Of a stretch of DNA of 50,904 nt, positions 27,515 through 36,301 are shown piece by piece. The stretch spans positions 1 through 50,904 of the forward strand of contig JAQIBG010000329.1 of NCBI GenBank assembly GCA_027859175.1, read 5' to 3'. This stretch comes from Planctomycetota bacterium. GTDB taxonomy: Bacteria > Planctomycetota > UBA11346. Below the pieces are notes generated by a model that did not search any database, had not been told where the DNA came from, and was given only the letters and a program-made list of their open reading frames with translations. The translations under genes and the position numbers were made by a program. Within the stretch, counting starts at the first letter, position 1. Each line of letters opens with the position of its first letter.

Positions 27515-28411
27515 ATGGCCGATACGGCGCAACTATCGAGCGTGCTCGGTAACGAGGTGATCGCGCGCATCGAGCGCTTGCGCTTGGCGGGGTCGAATCG
27601 TTTCACCGACCGCACGCGTGGTGATCGCATCACCGGGCGTGGCGGCAGCAGCATCGAGTTTGCCGACTATCGCGATTACCAACACGGCGACGACATCCGT
27701 GGCGTCGACTGGAACATCTTTGCACGCCTGGGTAAGCCCTATCTCAAGCTGTACCGTCAGGAGCAAGAGCGCCACGTTACGATTCTGATCGACACCAGCG
27801 CGTCGATGGGCTTTGGCACCAAGCTGCACCGGGCTCGGCAATTTGCCGCTGCGTGCGCAATCATGGGCTTGATTGGTGGTGAGCGCGTCAGCATCTACCT
27901 GGCCGGGCACGAGCCGCGCCAGGTACAACGGCTTGGGCCGGTGCGTGGGCGACCTTCGCTGCGGCGCGTCTTGGCCTTCCTTGAAGACGTCTCCAGTGGC
28001 GGCGCGGTGGCGATCGATCAGGCGGTAGACGCGATGTTGGCGCGGCATCACGGCCGCGGCTTGTGCGTCGTCTTGTCTGACTTTCTGACCGAGCATGACC
28101 CGAAACGACTCAGCGGCGCCTTATTCGCTGCGGGCCTGGAAACCTGGGCGGTGCAAATTCTTGATCCGATCGAATTGGATCCGTCGATTGAGGGCGACCA
28201 GCGCTTGGTTGACAGTGAAACCGGTGCGCATCTGGATGTCAGCGGCGCCGGCGGCTTGTTGGGGTTGTACCAAGAGCATCTCGCGTCGATCAGCGACGAA
28301 CTCGCTACCGCCTGCAAAGGGCGTGGCGGGCGCGCGATGCAGTTGAGCGCGGGTGAAGACTTCACCACTCAGTTGTTTGACCGGTGGCGGCGCGCGGGGT
28401 GGGTGCGATGA
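27515..28411 (+). CDS. DUF58 domain protein with VWA-like fold
   Basis: A 298-residue soluble protein. It carries the DUF58 signature GSSIEFADYRDYQHGDDIRGVDWN at about 38-61 (a region of paired aspartates and a tryptophan) and a VWA-type metal site DTSASM with a later LSDFLTEHDP. Partners of this type are delivered to or controlled by MoxR ATPases; the precise role is unknown. The ATG lies one base after the moxR stop. The end, DRWRRAGWVR, is short and basic. No signal peptide or helix is present, so unlike the neighbouring VWA proteins it stays in the cytoplasm. Confidence 0.93.
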   Translation: MADTAQLSSVLGNEVIARIERLRLAGSNRFTDRTRGDRITGRGGSSIEFADYRDYQHGDDIRGVDWNIFARLGKPYLKLYRQEQERHVTILIDTSASMGFGTKLHRARQFAAACAIMGLIGGERVSIYLAGHEPRQVQRLGPVRGRPSLRRVLAFLEDVSSGGAVAIDQAVDAMLARHHGRGLCVVLSDFLTEHDPKRLSGALFAAGLETWAVQILDPIELDPSIEGDQRLVDSETGAHLDVSGAGGLLGLYQEHLASISDELATACKGRGGRAMQLSAGEDFTTQLFDRWRRAGWVR

Positions 28412-28448
28412 GCGCGCGGAGTGCTGGTGATCTGTGCGGGGTGGTGTG

Positions 28449-30284
28449 ATGGAATTCCTGACGCCATCTCATGCCTGGTGGGCGGCCTTGGCGGTGCCGG
28501 TCATCGTGGTCTATTTTCTCAAACTGAAACGGCCGCGTTTGACCGTGCCGAGCTTGGTGCTGTGGGCGCGCGTGATGCAAGACCAGCGGGTCAACAGCCC
28601 GTTCCAGCGTTTCCGGCGTCATTTACTGCTGTTGCTGCAGCTCTTGCTGCTGTTGGCTTTGGTGTTGGCAGCCACCCAGCCGGTGTCGCGCGGTGACGTG
28701 GCGGGCAGTGGTCATCTGCCGGTGCTGATCGATGTGTCGGCGAGCATGGCCGCAAGCGATAGCACCGGTCGCTCGCGGCTCGATGAAGCCAAGGAGCAGG
28801 TCGCGGCTTTGATTGACGGCCTGGCCGGCGACCGCCAGATTGCCTTGGTGGCGGTGGGCGCGCGCGCACGGCGCCTGACCGGCTTTACCGACAACGCGCG
28901 CGTGCTGCATGCCGCGTTGGATGCGTTGGCGGTGGATGAAACCGGCGCCGATCTTGGCGCGGCCCTGCGTCTGGCCCAGGCAATGGCACGCAGCGCTGCG
29001 GTCAGCGATGTGATCTTATACAGCGATGGCAATGTCAGTTTGGATAGGGCGCTTGAGCTACCGTTCTCGGTCGACTACCGCTTGGTGGGGCCAGCTGCGG
29101 CCAATATCGGCATCACCGCGGTTCGCGCGCGGCGCGCGCTTGATGGCGATTGGGAGGTGTTAGTGGTGGTGCGGGCGGTGGGTGCAGTTGGCAGCGGAAC
29201 CGTGCGTGTTGTGCAGCACGGCCGCGCGCTGGGCTCGCAGAATCTGACTCTCGATAATGGTGACAACCGGCGCTTGTTATTCCGACTGCCAGCGGCGGCC
29301 TTGGGGATGGTGAGCATTGAGTTGCGCAGTGACGGCATTGACAGCCTCGCCAGCGACAACCTGGCTTACCTGACTTTACCGAAGGCCCGCGCGTTGCGTG
29401 TGCAGTTGGGTGAATCGATGGAGGCTTGGCGTCGCGCGCTGCAGGCCCACCAGGAACTCGACTTGGTGCGGGCCGATGTGGCCGCCGATCTGGCCATTGT
29501 GCACAGCGCTGACGTGACCCCGGCGCCGGTAACGGTGAGCGTGGGCTCGATTCCGAAGGCGGTTGCCGATATGCTAGACCGGCGCGATGCCGGCACCGGC
29601 GTGGTTGATTGGAATCATGCCAGCCCTTTGTTGCGCCATGCTGGCCTTGGTGAGGTGTTGTTTGCACGCAGTGTGTTGTTTGCCCCAGGAATGGATGAAG
29701 CGAGCCTGGAGGGGCGCGGGTGGCGGATTGCGGTGCATGGTGAAAACGGGCCGCTGGCCTTGGAGCAGCGCCGCGGCGAAACCGTGCACTATGCATGGCT
29801 GATCGATCTCGACTTCAGCACGCTGCCGTATCGGGTGGCGTTTCCGGTGATGGTGGCCAATGCGGTGCAGGAGGCCCGTACGCGTGCGGGCCTCGGTGAG
29901 GTGGCGGCGGTGCGCACTGGCGTAGTGACTGCCGGTGATTTGCCGGCCGGCAGCAGCGTGGCGGTGCGTGGGCCAGGTGTGGAATTGGACGCCCTGCCGG
30001 TGGACGCTGAAGGGCGTCTCGGCGGCATTGCGGCTTCACGCGTTGGTCTGTATCAATTGAGCGGCGACGGTTTTGAGCGCGAACTCGGCGTGGCCTTGCT
30101 TGACGAATTCGAAACCAGTTTGCTGCGCAATGAAGAGCTTCAGTTGGGCACCACCGCGGCTACGGCCTCGGGCGACGATAATCCTGGTGACTGGCCCTGG
30201 TGGCGACCCTTAGCTGCGCTTGCCCTGGGGCTGCTGTTGGTGGAGTGGTGGTGGTATCAGCGACCGGCTGGAGGATGGCGATGA
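28449..30284 (+). CDS. BatA-type membrane protein with VWA domain
   Basis: A 611-residue membrane protein. The N-terminus is the BatA/aerotolerance module: EFLTPSHAWW, a helix, KLKRPRLTVPSLVLW, then a second leucine-only helix (LLLLLQLLLLLALVLAA). A VWA domain follows with an intact DVSASM metal site and YSDGN, then beta-rich extracytoplasmic domains, and a C-terminal helix (PLAALALGLLLVEWWWY). It starts 37 bases after DUF58, the largest gap in this run. I chose the ATG at 28449 because MEFL is the family start. The stop overlaps the next start by 4 bp. It is a likely MoxR client. Confidence 0.9.
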   Translation: MEFLTPSHAWWAALAVPVIVVYFLKLKRPRLTVPSLVLWARVMQDQRVNSPFQRFRRHLLLLLQLLLLLALVLAATQPVSRGDVAGSGHLPVLIDVSASMAASDSTGRSRLDEAKEQVAALIDGLAGDRQIALVAVGARARRLTGFTDNARVLHAALDALAVDETGADLGAALRLAQAMARSAAVSDVILYSDGNVSLDRALELPFSVDYRLVGPAAANIGITAVRARRALDGDWEVLVVVRAVGAVGSGTVRVVQHGRALGSQNLTLDNGDNRRLLFRLPAAALGMVSIELRSDGIDSLASDNLAYLTLPKARALRVQLGESMEAWRRALQAHQELDLVRADVAADLAIVHSADVTPAPVTVSVGSIPKAVADMLDRRDAGTGVVDWNHASPLLRHAGLGEVLFARSVLFAPGMDEASLEGRGWRIAVHGENGPLALEQRRGETVHYAWLIDLDFSTLPYRVAFPVMVANAVQEARTRAGLGEVAAVRTGVVTAGDLPAGSSVAVRGPGVELDALPVDAEGRLGGIAASRVGLYQLSGDGFERELGVALLDEFETSLLRNEELQLGTTAATASGDDNPGDWPWWRPLAALALGLLLVEWWWYQRPAGGWR

Positions 30285-32020
30285 AATTTATCTTTGCGGT
30301 GGCGCTGGCCGTTTTAGTGCAGATCAGTTGTGCCGGTGCGGCCAAGTTGACGGCCGAGGTTGAGTCTTTGGCGCAAGGTCTGCGCGACCAGGCGCCACTC
30401 CCAGTTGAGATCAGCTTGACCTGGACCGGCACCGAGGTGGTGACCGGACAGATGATCGCGCTGATTCATGAGCAGCAGCGTAACCGTCGCCGCGTGGTGT
30501 TAGACGATGTGGTGGTGCAGCCGGGGACGCGTCGATTCAGTCTGCTGTTGCCGCCGGTGCAACTCGACGAGGTGATGACCCAGCTCGAGCTGGACTTGAC
30601 TTTAGAGCTGCCCGATGGCCGCCGCGAGCTCGGATCATGGGTAGTGGGCACCAAGTTGGGTAAGTTGATGCAGTTGAGTGTTGCCGAACTGAGTGCCGGT
30701 TTTGGGGCTGGCGATACGCGACTCGCGGCCGGCGCCAATCCGCTCGTGGTGTTTGCTGATGCCTTGCCGCTTGAGGCGGAGGATCAGCTCAGTATGCGGA
30801 TTACGGCACTCGCCAATACGCGCGCGCCCCGCCAAGCCTTGGCTTGGCTGGCCTGGGATATGGTGGTGGTGCGCGCTGGTGCTGACCAAGGATTGGATAA
30901 AGCCCAGCTCAAGGCCTTATTAGCGTGGACCGGCGCCGGTGGCCTTCTGTTGGTGGAGGATCTCGCGCGCAGTGGCCCAGCGTTGCAGGCGGCGACCAAA
31001 GAGGCCGACGCGCTCGGAGACGGTTGCTTCATCTACGGCCGAGGCCGAATTGCCCAATGCCAAGTGGGCGGCGCTGATATGGGCCCCAGTGCGCGCTTTC
31101 TTTGGGGTGACGACATGGTTGGTGCCGTGTCTGCGACCATGATGGGGCGCGATTATTATGAGTACGGCGATAACGGAGACGCCCAGCAGCTGACCGATGC
31201 CCTGATGCCCGATACCATTCGTTTGGTCCCGATCTGGGCCCTGGTGCTCACGCTCGTGGTGTTTGTGATTGCGATTGGCCCACTCGAATGGCTGGTGCTG
31301 GGCGCGATTGGCAAGCGGGTGCTGACATGGGTCACCTTTCCGCTCACCGCCTTGGTATGCACGGGTTTCACCTTGGCTCTGTCGCAGCATTACTTGGGCA
31401 ATGATGATCATCGCGCTGCCGTGACGGTGGTGGATATCGGCCTCAATGGTCGCGTGGTGCGGCAAGAGCGGATTGAACTCCAGTTTGCCGCCCACAACAC
31501 CGAAGTAGAGGTGTCGATGGCTGGGGCACTGGTTGGCTTGGTGGATGCCGACCGCAATCCGATTGATTCTGGGGTCTGGTATGGGCAACCGGGTCAGACT
31601 GGTCAGTACCGCTTTACCTTGCCCAAGTGGACGCCGCGTTTGGTGCGCAGCCTGCGGTTCGATGATCGCGACCTGGAAGGCCTCGATCTGGACTGGAGTG
31701 CGGTATTGGCTGAACCACGGCACAATATGCGCGCTGCACTGCAGCAGCGCTACGGTTCTGAGGCCGCAGTGTTTCATGCTAGTGCTGGCAACGAGCGTCA
31801 TGGCGGGAATGCCGCGGCGATCCCCGAGTGGCTGCGAACCAGCTTGAGCATGGGTAGCCACGATAGGGGGCGGGCCATTGGCCGCGCACCGCGTGCGGGC
31901 AACTCTTTGCTTGATGTGTTCCCGACGGTGGCGCCGGGTGACGATCGACTGGTGGTGATGCTGCCGGGAGACGACGGTGAGTTATTGGTTCTGCGACGAG
32001 ATTTCAGGAGACAGCCATGA
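30281..32020 (+). CDS. Exported membrane protein, first of two related ectodomain proteins (module A)
   Basis: A 579-residue protein with a signal peptide (MKFIFAVALAVLVQISCAGAA). An extracytoplasmic beta domain is followed by an alpha/beta domain with DKAQLKALLAWTGAGGLLLVEDL, like the DNA-free Rossmann part of GldG/amidotransferase-like proteins. A helix pair (about 335-355 and 365-385: VPIWALVLTLVVFVIAIGPLEWL) comes next, and then a second beta-rich half. The protein at 36298 has the same layout and matching phrases, including an IGP motif in the helix pair, so the two are probably paralogues. It is followed directly by an ABC-2 ATPase and two permeases with 4-, 1- and 4-bp overlaps. I do not know its function. 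Confidence 0.75.
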   Translation: MKFIFAVALAVLVQISCAGAAKLTAEVESLAQGLRDQAPLPVEISLTWTGTEVVTGQMIALIHEQQRNRRRVVLDDVVVQPGTRRFSLLLPPVQLDEVMTQLELDLTLELPDGRRELGSWVVGTKLGKLMQLSVAELSAGFGAGDTRLAAGANPLVVFADALPLEAEDQLSMRITALANTRAPRQALAWLAWDMVVVRAGADQGLDKAQLKALLAWTGAGGLLLVEDLARSGPALQAATKEADALGDGCFIYGRGRIAQCQVGGADMGPSARFLWGDDMVGAVSATMMGRDYYEYGDNGDAQQLTDALMPDTIRLVPIWALVLTLVVFVIAIGPLEWLVLGAIGKRVLTWVTFPLTALVCTGFTLALSQHYLGNDDHRAAVTVVDIGLNGRVVRQERIELQFAAHNTEVEVSMAGALVGLVDADRNPIDSGVWYGQPGQTGQYRFTLPKWTPRLVRSLRFDDRDLEGLDLDWSAVLAEPRHNMRAALQQRYGSEAAVFHASAGNERHGGNAAAIPEWLRTSLSMGSHDRGRAIGRAPRAGNSLLDVFPTVAPGDDRLVVMLPGDDGELLVLRRDFRRQP

Positions 32021-32964
32021 GTGACGTGAGTGACGACTTCGTTGAGGTCGACCGTTTGACCGTTCGCTATGGACGTCTGACCGCTGTGAACGATATCAGC
32101 TTTGGCATCGGTCGCGGTGCGGTGTTCGGTTTTATCGGCCCAAACGGAGCCGGCAAAAGTTCCACCATTAAGGTTATGGCCACCTTGTTGCGGCCGAGCA
32201 CCGGGCGGGTGCGCATTGGCGGCATCGATGTGCGGCGCGATCCTGATGCGATTCGTCGTATGATCGGCTACGTGCCAGATGCCTTTGGCGTGTACGAAGA
32301 TCTCAATGTCGAAGAATACCTGCACTTCTTTGCCGCGGCCTACCGCATTCCGCGAGCAGATCGCAAGCGGATCATTGGCGACTCATTGGAGTTGACTGAT
32401 CTCACCCAGAAAACACGTTCGCCGGTTGACGGTCTGAGCCGCGGCATGAAGCAACGCTTGTCGATCGCACGCGTGCTGCTGCACGACCCCAAGCTCCTGC
32501 TGCTCGATGAACCGGCCTCGGGTCTTGATCCGCGGGCGCGCATCGAAATGCGCGAACTGCTCAAAGAGCTGCAGCGCATGGGGAAAACCATCCTGGTTTC
32601 GAGTCATATCCTGTCGGAGTTGGCGCAGCTGTGTTCTCAGATCGGCATTATCGAAGCCGGGCAGATGGTGGCGCACGGACCAATGGAGACCCTGTTCGCG
32701 CAGGTTGATCTCAAGCGCGTGGTGCATGTGCAATTTGCTCGCGATGAAGAAGGGGTGGTTGAGAAGGTGATGGCGATGACCGGCGTGGCCGACGTGCAGC
32801 GCCAGGTCGATCGCTATGCGGTGCAGATTCACGAGGGCGCGGTGGCGATTGAGCAGCTCCACGGCGAACTGCATGAACTCGGGCTTGGCATTCGCATGTT
32901 CCAGCCCGAGGCGCTGGATATGGAAACCGCGTTCATGAAACTCACCGAAGGCAAAACGGCGTGA
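32017..32964 (+). CDS. ABC-2-type transporter ATPase (module A)
   Basis: ATP-binding subunit of 315 residues, of the type that drives export or membrane-remodelling (Gld/Nos/Yhi-like). Walker A GPNGAGKSS, signature LSRGMKQRLSIAR, Walker B LLLLDEPASGLDP, D-loop and switch SSHIL are all present; the signature has SRGM where SGGQ is common, as usual in this group. A C-terminal regulatory domain of about 90 residues follows. An AGGAGA ribosome site precedes the ATG, which overlaps the previous stop by 4 bp. The next two genes encode its probable membrane partners. Confidence 0.95.
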   Translation: MSDVSDDFVEVDRLTVRYGRLTAVNDISFGIGRGAVFGFIGPNGAGKSSTIKVMATLLRPSTGRVRIGGIDVRRDPDAIRRMIGYVPDAFGVYEDLNVEEYLHFFAAAYRIPRADRKRIIGDSLELTDLTQKTRSPVDGLSRGMKQRLSIARVLLHDPKLLLLDEPASGLDPRARIEMRELLKELQRMGKTILVSSHILSELAQLCSQIGIIEAGQMVAHGPMETLFAQVDLKRVVHVQFARDEEGVVEKVMAMTGVADVQRQVDRYAVQIHEGAVAIEQLHGELHELGLGIRMFQPEALDMETAFMKLTEGKTA

Positions 32965-34604
32965 TGCCTGATCTGGCGCTGCCTTTGCTAGCCAAAGATC
33001 TGCGCGAACGCAGCGCACGGTTTCGCACCTTTAGCCTGCGGGCGCTGGCGGCGATTCTGTTGTATGCGGGCTTTTTGCTCTTGTTTGGTGACCGGCTCAA
33101 CAGCACCGAGTTTGCTGATCAGGGCGGCGGTGCCAAGCTGCTCGATTTTGTAATGAACAGCCTGTTTGTGGCGGTGTACCTGTTTATTCCGGCCGGTTTG
33201 GTCGGCGGCATTTCGCGTGATCGCAGTACCGGCAACTTGCCCTTGATGTTGCTCACCGGTTTAGGCGGTCGTCGTTTGGTGATTGAGAAGATTTTGTCGG
33301 GTTTGGTGCCGATTGGAACCTGGCTGTTGCTAACCTTGCCCCTGTTGGCGGTGGCCACCAGTATGGGTGGCGTTGAGACTTGGCAGTTGGTGTATGGCAT
33401 TGCCTGCGTGGCAGTGGCCGGCGTGATGGTGTCGGCCTTTGTGGTGCGCGAGGCCTTGTTGAGTCCAGACCCTGATCGGGCCTTGTTGCGGGTGTACGTG
33501 CGTATGGCGGTGATCCTGGTTGGTTTGTTTTCCTTGTTTTCAATCGGCTTGGCCTTTGCCGGTGCGATTCTGGGCAGCGCCCTCGGTGGCGACACTGCGA
33601 TGCTGCTGCCGGCTGGTCTGTTTCCGTATATCGTGTTTCAACTATCGGATCAGGCTAACGTCTTAGGCCTGATGCTTGGTCTGCTGCCGAGCGCGATTGC
33701 CGCGGGTTTGTTTACGCTGATGGCTGCGCCGGCGCTGGAAACTGCGGTCCGCAAGCCGCCCAAGCGCAGTGAAGATCAACATCTGGCGAGCATCATGCGT
33801 GGCCCGCGGTGGCAGGTGCCGCGCATGGGCAATCGCCCGATAGCGTGGCTCGAACGCGCTCGTTTGATCAGCGCTATCGGCCTGCGTAATGCAAGCATGG
33901 CCCTGGCGATGATTGTGATCTTGCTGCTGATTGCACTGACGGCCGGTGACGTTCGCCGTGGCGAAAGTATGGCGGTGAGTGTGGCGGTGTTTGGGGTTTA
34001 CATTGCCTTGGCCTTGGGATCGGTGGTCACTACTACCAGCGCCTTGGCCTCAGAACGCAATTCGGGCGTACTTGATGTATTGCTGACCACGCCGCTGGCG
34101 GGCCAGGAAGTGGTCAGCGATAAACTGACGGCGGCGCGCAAGCTCAATCGCTTGGCCGTGGCGCCCTTGAGTCTGTTGTGGTTGGTGGCCTTGGTGCGCG
34201 AGTGGAACGGTGGCGCGAGCGTTGTGTACATGCTGGCCTCGCTGGCGGCCGTGACGGTTTACCCGGCGTGTCTGGCTTGGTTGACGGCCTTGTTGTCGTT
34301 GCGCTTGCGGCATCGTTCGCGGGCGATGATCGTGTGTTTGGTGGCGGTGGTGGTGTGGTGTGTGGTGCCGGCTTGGCTGAGTTCGGTGGTGGGGGTTCTT
34401 GGTTTGGGTGATGCCAGTTTCCTGTCTGTTGCCAGCCCGGCTATGGGTTTGGCGATGATTGAATACCCACGTGAGTTTGCCTGGCATGGATCTGCTGTGG
34501 GGTCTCTTGTGACGATCAATTTATTTCTGCATGCAGCGCTCTGGGCTGGCTTGCGATTTTACGTTTTACGCAATGCAGACCGTCTCTTGGGGCGCAGCGC
34601 ATGA
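32964..34604 (+). CDS. ABC-2-type permease, first of a pair (module A)
   Basis: A 546-residue integral membrane protein with about 12 predicted helices in two halves. Each half has a soluble stretch that opens with LLAKDLRERSAR-type sequence or contains SERNSGVLDVLLTTPLAGQEVVSDKL, the elbow motif of ABC-2 permeases. The start is the ATG at 32964 (a GTG at 32961 is possible); stop and start of the neighbouring genes share TGATG. The next gene shares the DLRERAARKR start and the CLDVLLTTPLSAQQIVRDK motif, so the two permeases are related and may form a heterodimer. Confidence 0.88.
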   Translation: MPDLALPLLAKDLRERSARFRTFSLRALAAILLYAGFLLLFGDRLNSTEFADQGGGAKLLDFVMNSLFVAVYLFIPAGLVGGISRDRSTGNLPLMLLTGLGGRRLVIEKILSGLVPIGTWLLLTLPLLAVATSMGGVETWQLVYGIACVAVAGVMVSAFVVREALLSPDPDRALLRVYVRMAVILVGLFSLFSIGLAFAGAILGSALGGDTAMLLPAGLFPYIVFQLSDQANVLGLMLGLLPSAIAAGLFTLMAAPALETAVRKPPKRSEDQHLASIMRGPRWQVPRMGNRPIAWLERARLISAIGLRNASMALAMIVILLLIALTAGDVRRGESMAVSVAVFGVYIALALGSVVTTTSALASERNSGVLDVLLTTPLAGQEVVSDKLTAARKLNRLAVAPLSLLWLVALVREWNGGASVVYMLASLAAVTVYPACLAWLTALLSLRLRHRSRAMIVCLVAVVVWCVVPAWLSSVVGVLGLGDASFLSVASPAMGLAMIEYPREFAWHGSAVGSLVTINLFLHAALWAGLRFYVLRNADRLLGRSA

Positions 34605-36301
34605 TCGCTGGTCTGTTGCCCTTGCTCGATCGTGACCTGCGTGAGCGCGCAGCGCGCAAGCGCACCGTGGTGATCCGGGTGTTGGCGGCGATTGGCCTGT
34701 ATGGCATACTGATTGTTTGGCTATTAGAGCAGGAATCGCGCTACGGCATGTCGAGCAAGTTTGGAGGTACCGAGTACCTGCGAATTTTAGGCAGCGGCGG
34801 ACGGCTTTTTGAGGGCATGGCTGTGGCCTGCCTCCTAGCCGTCATGATACTCATGCCAGCGCTCCTTGCTGGTGCGTTCACGCGTGAGAAGGAGAGCGGC
34901 AATCTTCAGCTCTTGATCATCACCGGCATCAAGCCGTGGAGCTTGGTGTTTGGCAAGTTTGCGGGCGCGCTGGTAGGCGTGCTGTCCTTGTTAGCCCTGT
35001 TGTTGCCGGCGATGGGCGTGGCGTATTCTCTGGGCGGGCTCCAACTCGAAGCCATCGCTGTGGCCGCGTGGGCGATTTTCCTGGGGACGGCTTTAACCGG
35101 TTCGGTGACGCTGGCGTGTTCGGCACGCTGTCATAGCACCGTGGGGTCCTTCATTGCGAGCTATATCGTGTTGCTCGTGATCATTTTTACCCCGCCTTTT
35201 CTCGATGAGTTCCGGGTTCTGGATTTGAACACCGCTCAGCAGTTCATTTTCTTCCCGGTGTATGAGTTGAATAAGCTTGATGACAATCTTGCGCGCGCGA
35301 TTTGGTATGGGATCCCAGAGTTGCTGGTGGCTGGGATCGCTTTGGTGTTTGCGCGGGTGTCGCTGGCGAGCGCGCTTACGCGAACGCCGCAGCATTACTG
35401 GCGCCGCCTGTTTGTCGTCCTCGATGCGTTTTTTGACCGGCTCAATACACTTGTTGGCAATATCCGCTTCGGGCGCAGTGATGGCGAGGATCTGCCGACC
35501 TGGCATCCGGTGCGGTGGCGCGAGCGGCATCGCCAGTTGGCTGGCAAATGGCGCTCGGTGGTGCGGATCCAGTTGCTGCTCGGCGTGATCTCGGCGGTCG
35601 TGGTGTTTAGCGCCAGTGAAAGCGATCGCGAGGACGCGGTCCTGGTTTTGAGCCTGATCTTGTGGGGGCTAATGGCGTTGTGGGCGATCAGCCGTGGGGC
35701 CTTGGCGATAGGCGCTGAGCGCAGCCGTGATTGTCTGGACGTATTGCTGACCACGCCCCTATCGGCGCAGCAGATCGTGCGCGACAAGGTGTCTGCGGTG
35801 TTGCGCAGTACCTGGCTGTTTCTGGTGCCGATCGCAGTGCTGATGACGATTCCCTTGGCCAGCCTCGGTATCGAACGCACGGGCTGGGAGCGCCGCGGTT
35901 ACGACCCTGTAGCGCAGGTGCTGGTCATCGCGCTCATTGTGATCGTGTTCCCACGCCTGTTTGTGTGGCTTGGCATGTTCTGTGGTCTGATGATTCGCTC
36001 CGGGATTCGCGCTGTGATCACTGGGATCGTAGTGATGACGGCTTGGGTCTTGCTGCCAGTGCTGGTAATTATTGTGGTTCAAGAATTGGGCATCGGTGGT
36101 TGGCGCTATCGCAATATGGAATGGTTGCTGCATGGCTCGCCGATCGTGCCTTTGGTGATTGGGCCCAGTGGACGCTGGCCGCACGGCATGTCTGGGATGG
36201 GTGCCGTGATGATTCAAGGCCTGGTGTTTGGCGGCGCTTGGTTGGCGTTGCGAACCTGGTGCATGGCTGGAGCCGAACGTCTCTTAGGGAGGGGTCGATG
36301 A
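34601..36301 (+). CDS. ABC-2-type permease, second of a pair (module A)
   Basis: A 566-residue membrane protein of the same design as the gene before it: LDRDLRERAARKRTVVIRVL at the start, about 12 helices, and ERSRDCLDVLLTTPLSAQQIVRDK in the second half. It overlaps the previous gene by 4 bp (ATGA) and the next by 4 bp. The first half has an extra GAFTREKESGNLQLLIITG motif typical of ABC-2 exporters (the FTREKE phrase marks the coupling helix). The two permeases probably pair around the ATPase at 32017. The substrate is unknown. Confidence 0.88.
   Translation: MIAGLLPLLDRDLRERAARKRTVVIRVLAAIGLYGILIVWLLEQESRYGMSSKFGGTEYLRILGSGGRLFEGMAVACLLAVMILMPALLAGAFTREKESGNLQLLIITGIKPWSLVFGKFAGALVGVLSLLALLLPAMGVAYSLGGLQLEAIAVAAWAIFLGTALTGSVTLACSARCHSTVGSFIASYIVLLVIIFTPPFLDEFRVLDLNTAQQFIFFPVYELNKLDDNLARAIWYGIPELLVAGIALVFARVSLASALTRTPQHYWRRLFVVLDAFFDRLNTLVGNIRFGRSDGEDLPTWHPVRWRERHRQLAGKWRSVVRIQLLLGVISAVVVFSASESDREDAVLVLSLILWGLMALWAISRGALAIGAERSRDCLDVLLTTPLSAQQIVRDKVSAVLRSTWLFLVPIAVLMTIPLASLGIERTGWERRGYDPVAQVLVIALIVIVFPRLFVWLGMFCGLMIRSGIRAVITGIVVMTAWVLLPVLVIIVVQELGIGGWRYRNMEWLLHGSPIVPLVIGPSGRWPHGMSGMGAVMIQGLVFGGAWLALRTWCMAGAERLLGRGR

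Noticed and set aside
35731-36297. Upstream extension of the gene at 36298
   Set aside because: It lies in another phase of the permease gene; the signal peptide and the strong ribosome site place the start at 36298.
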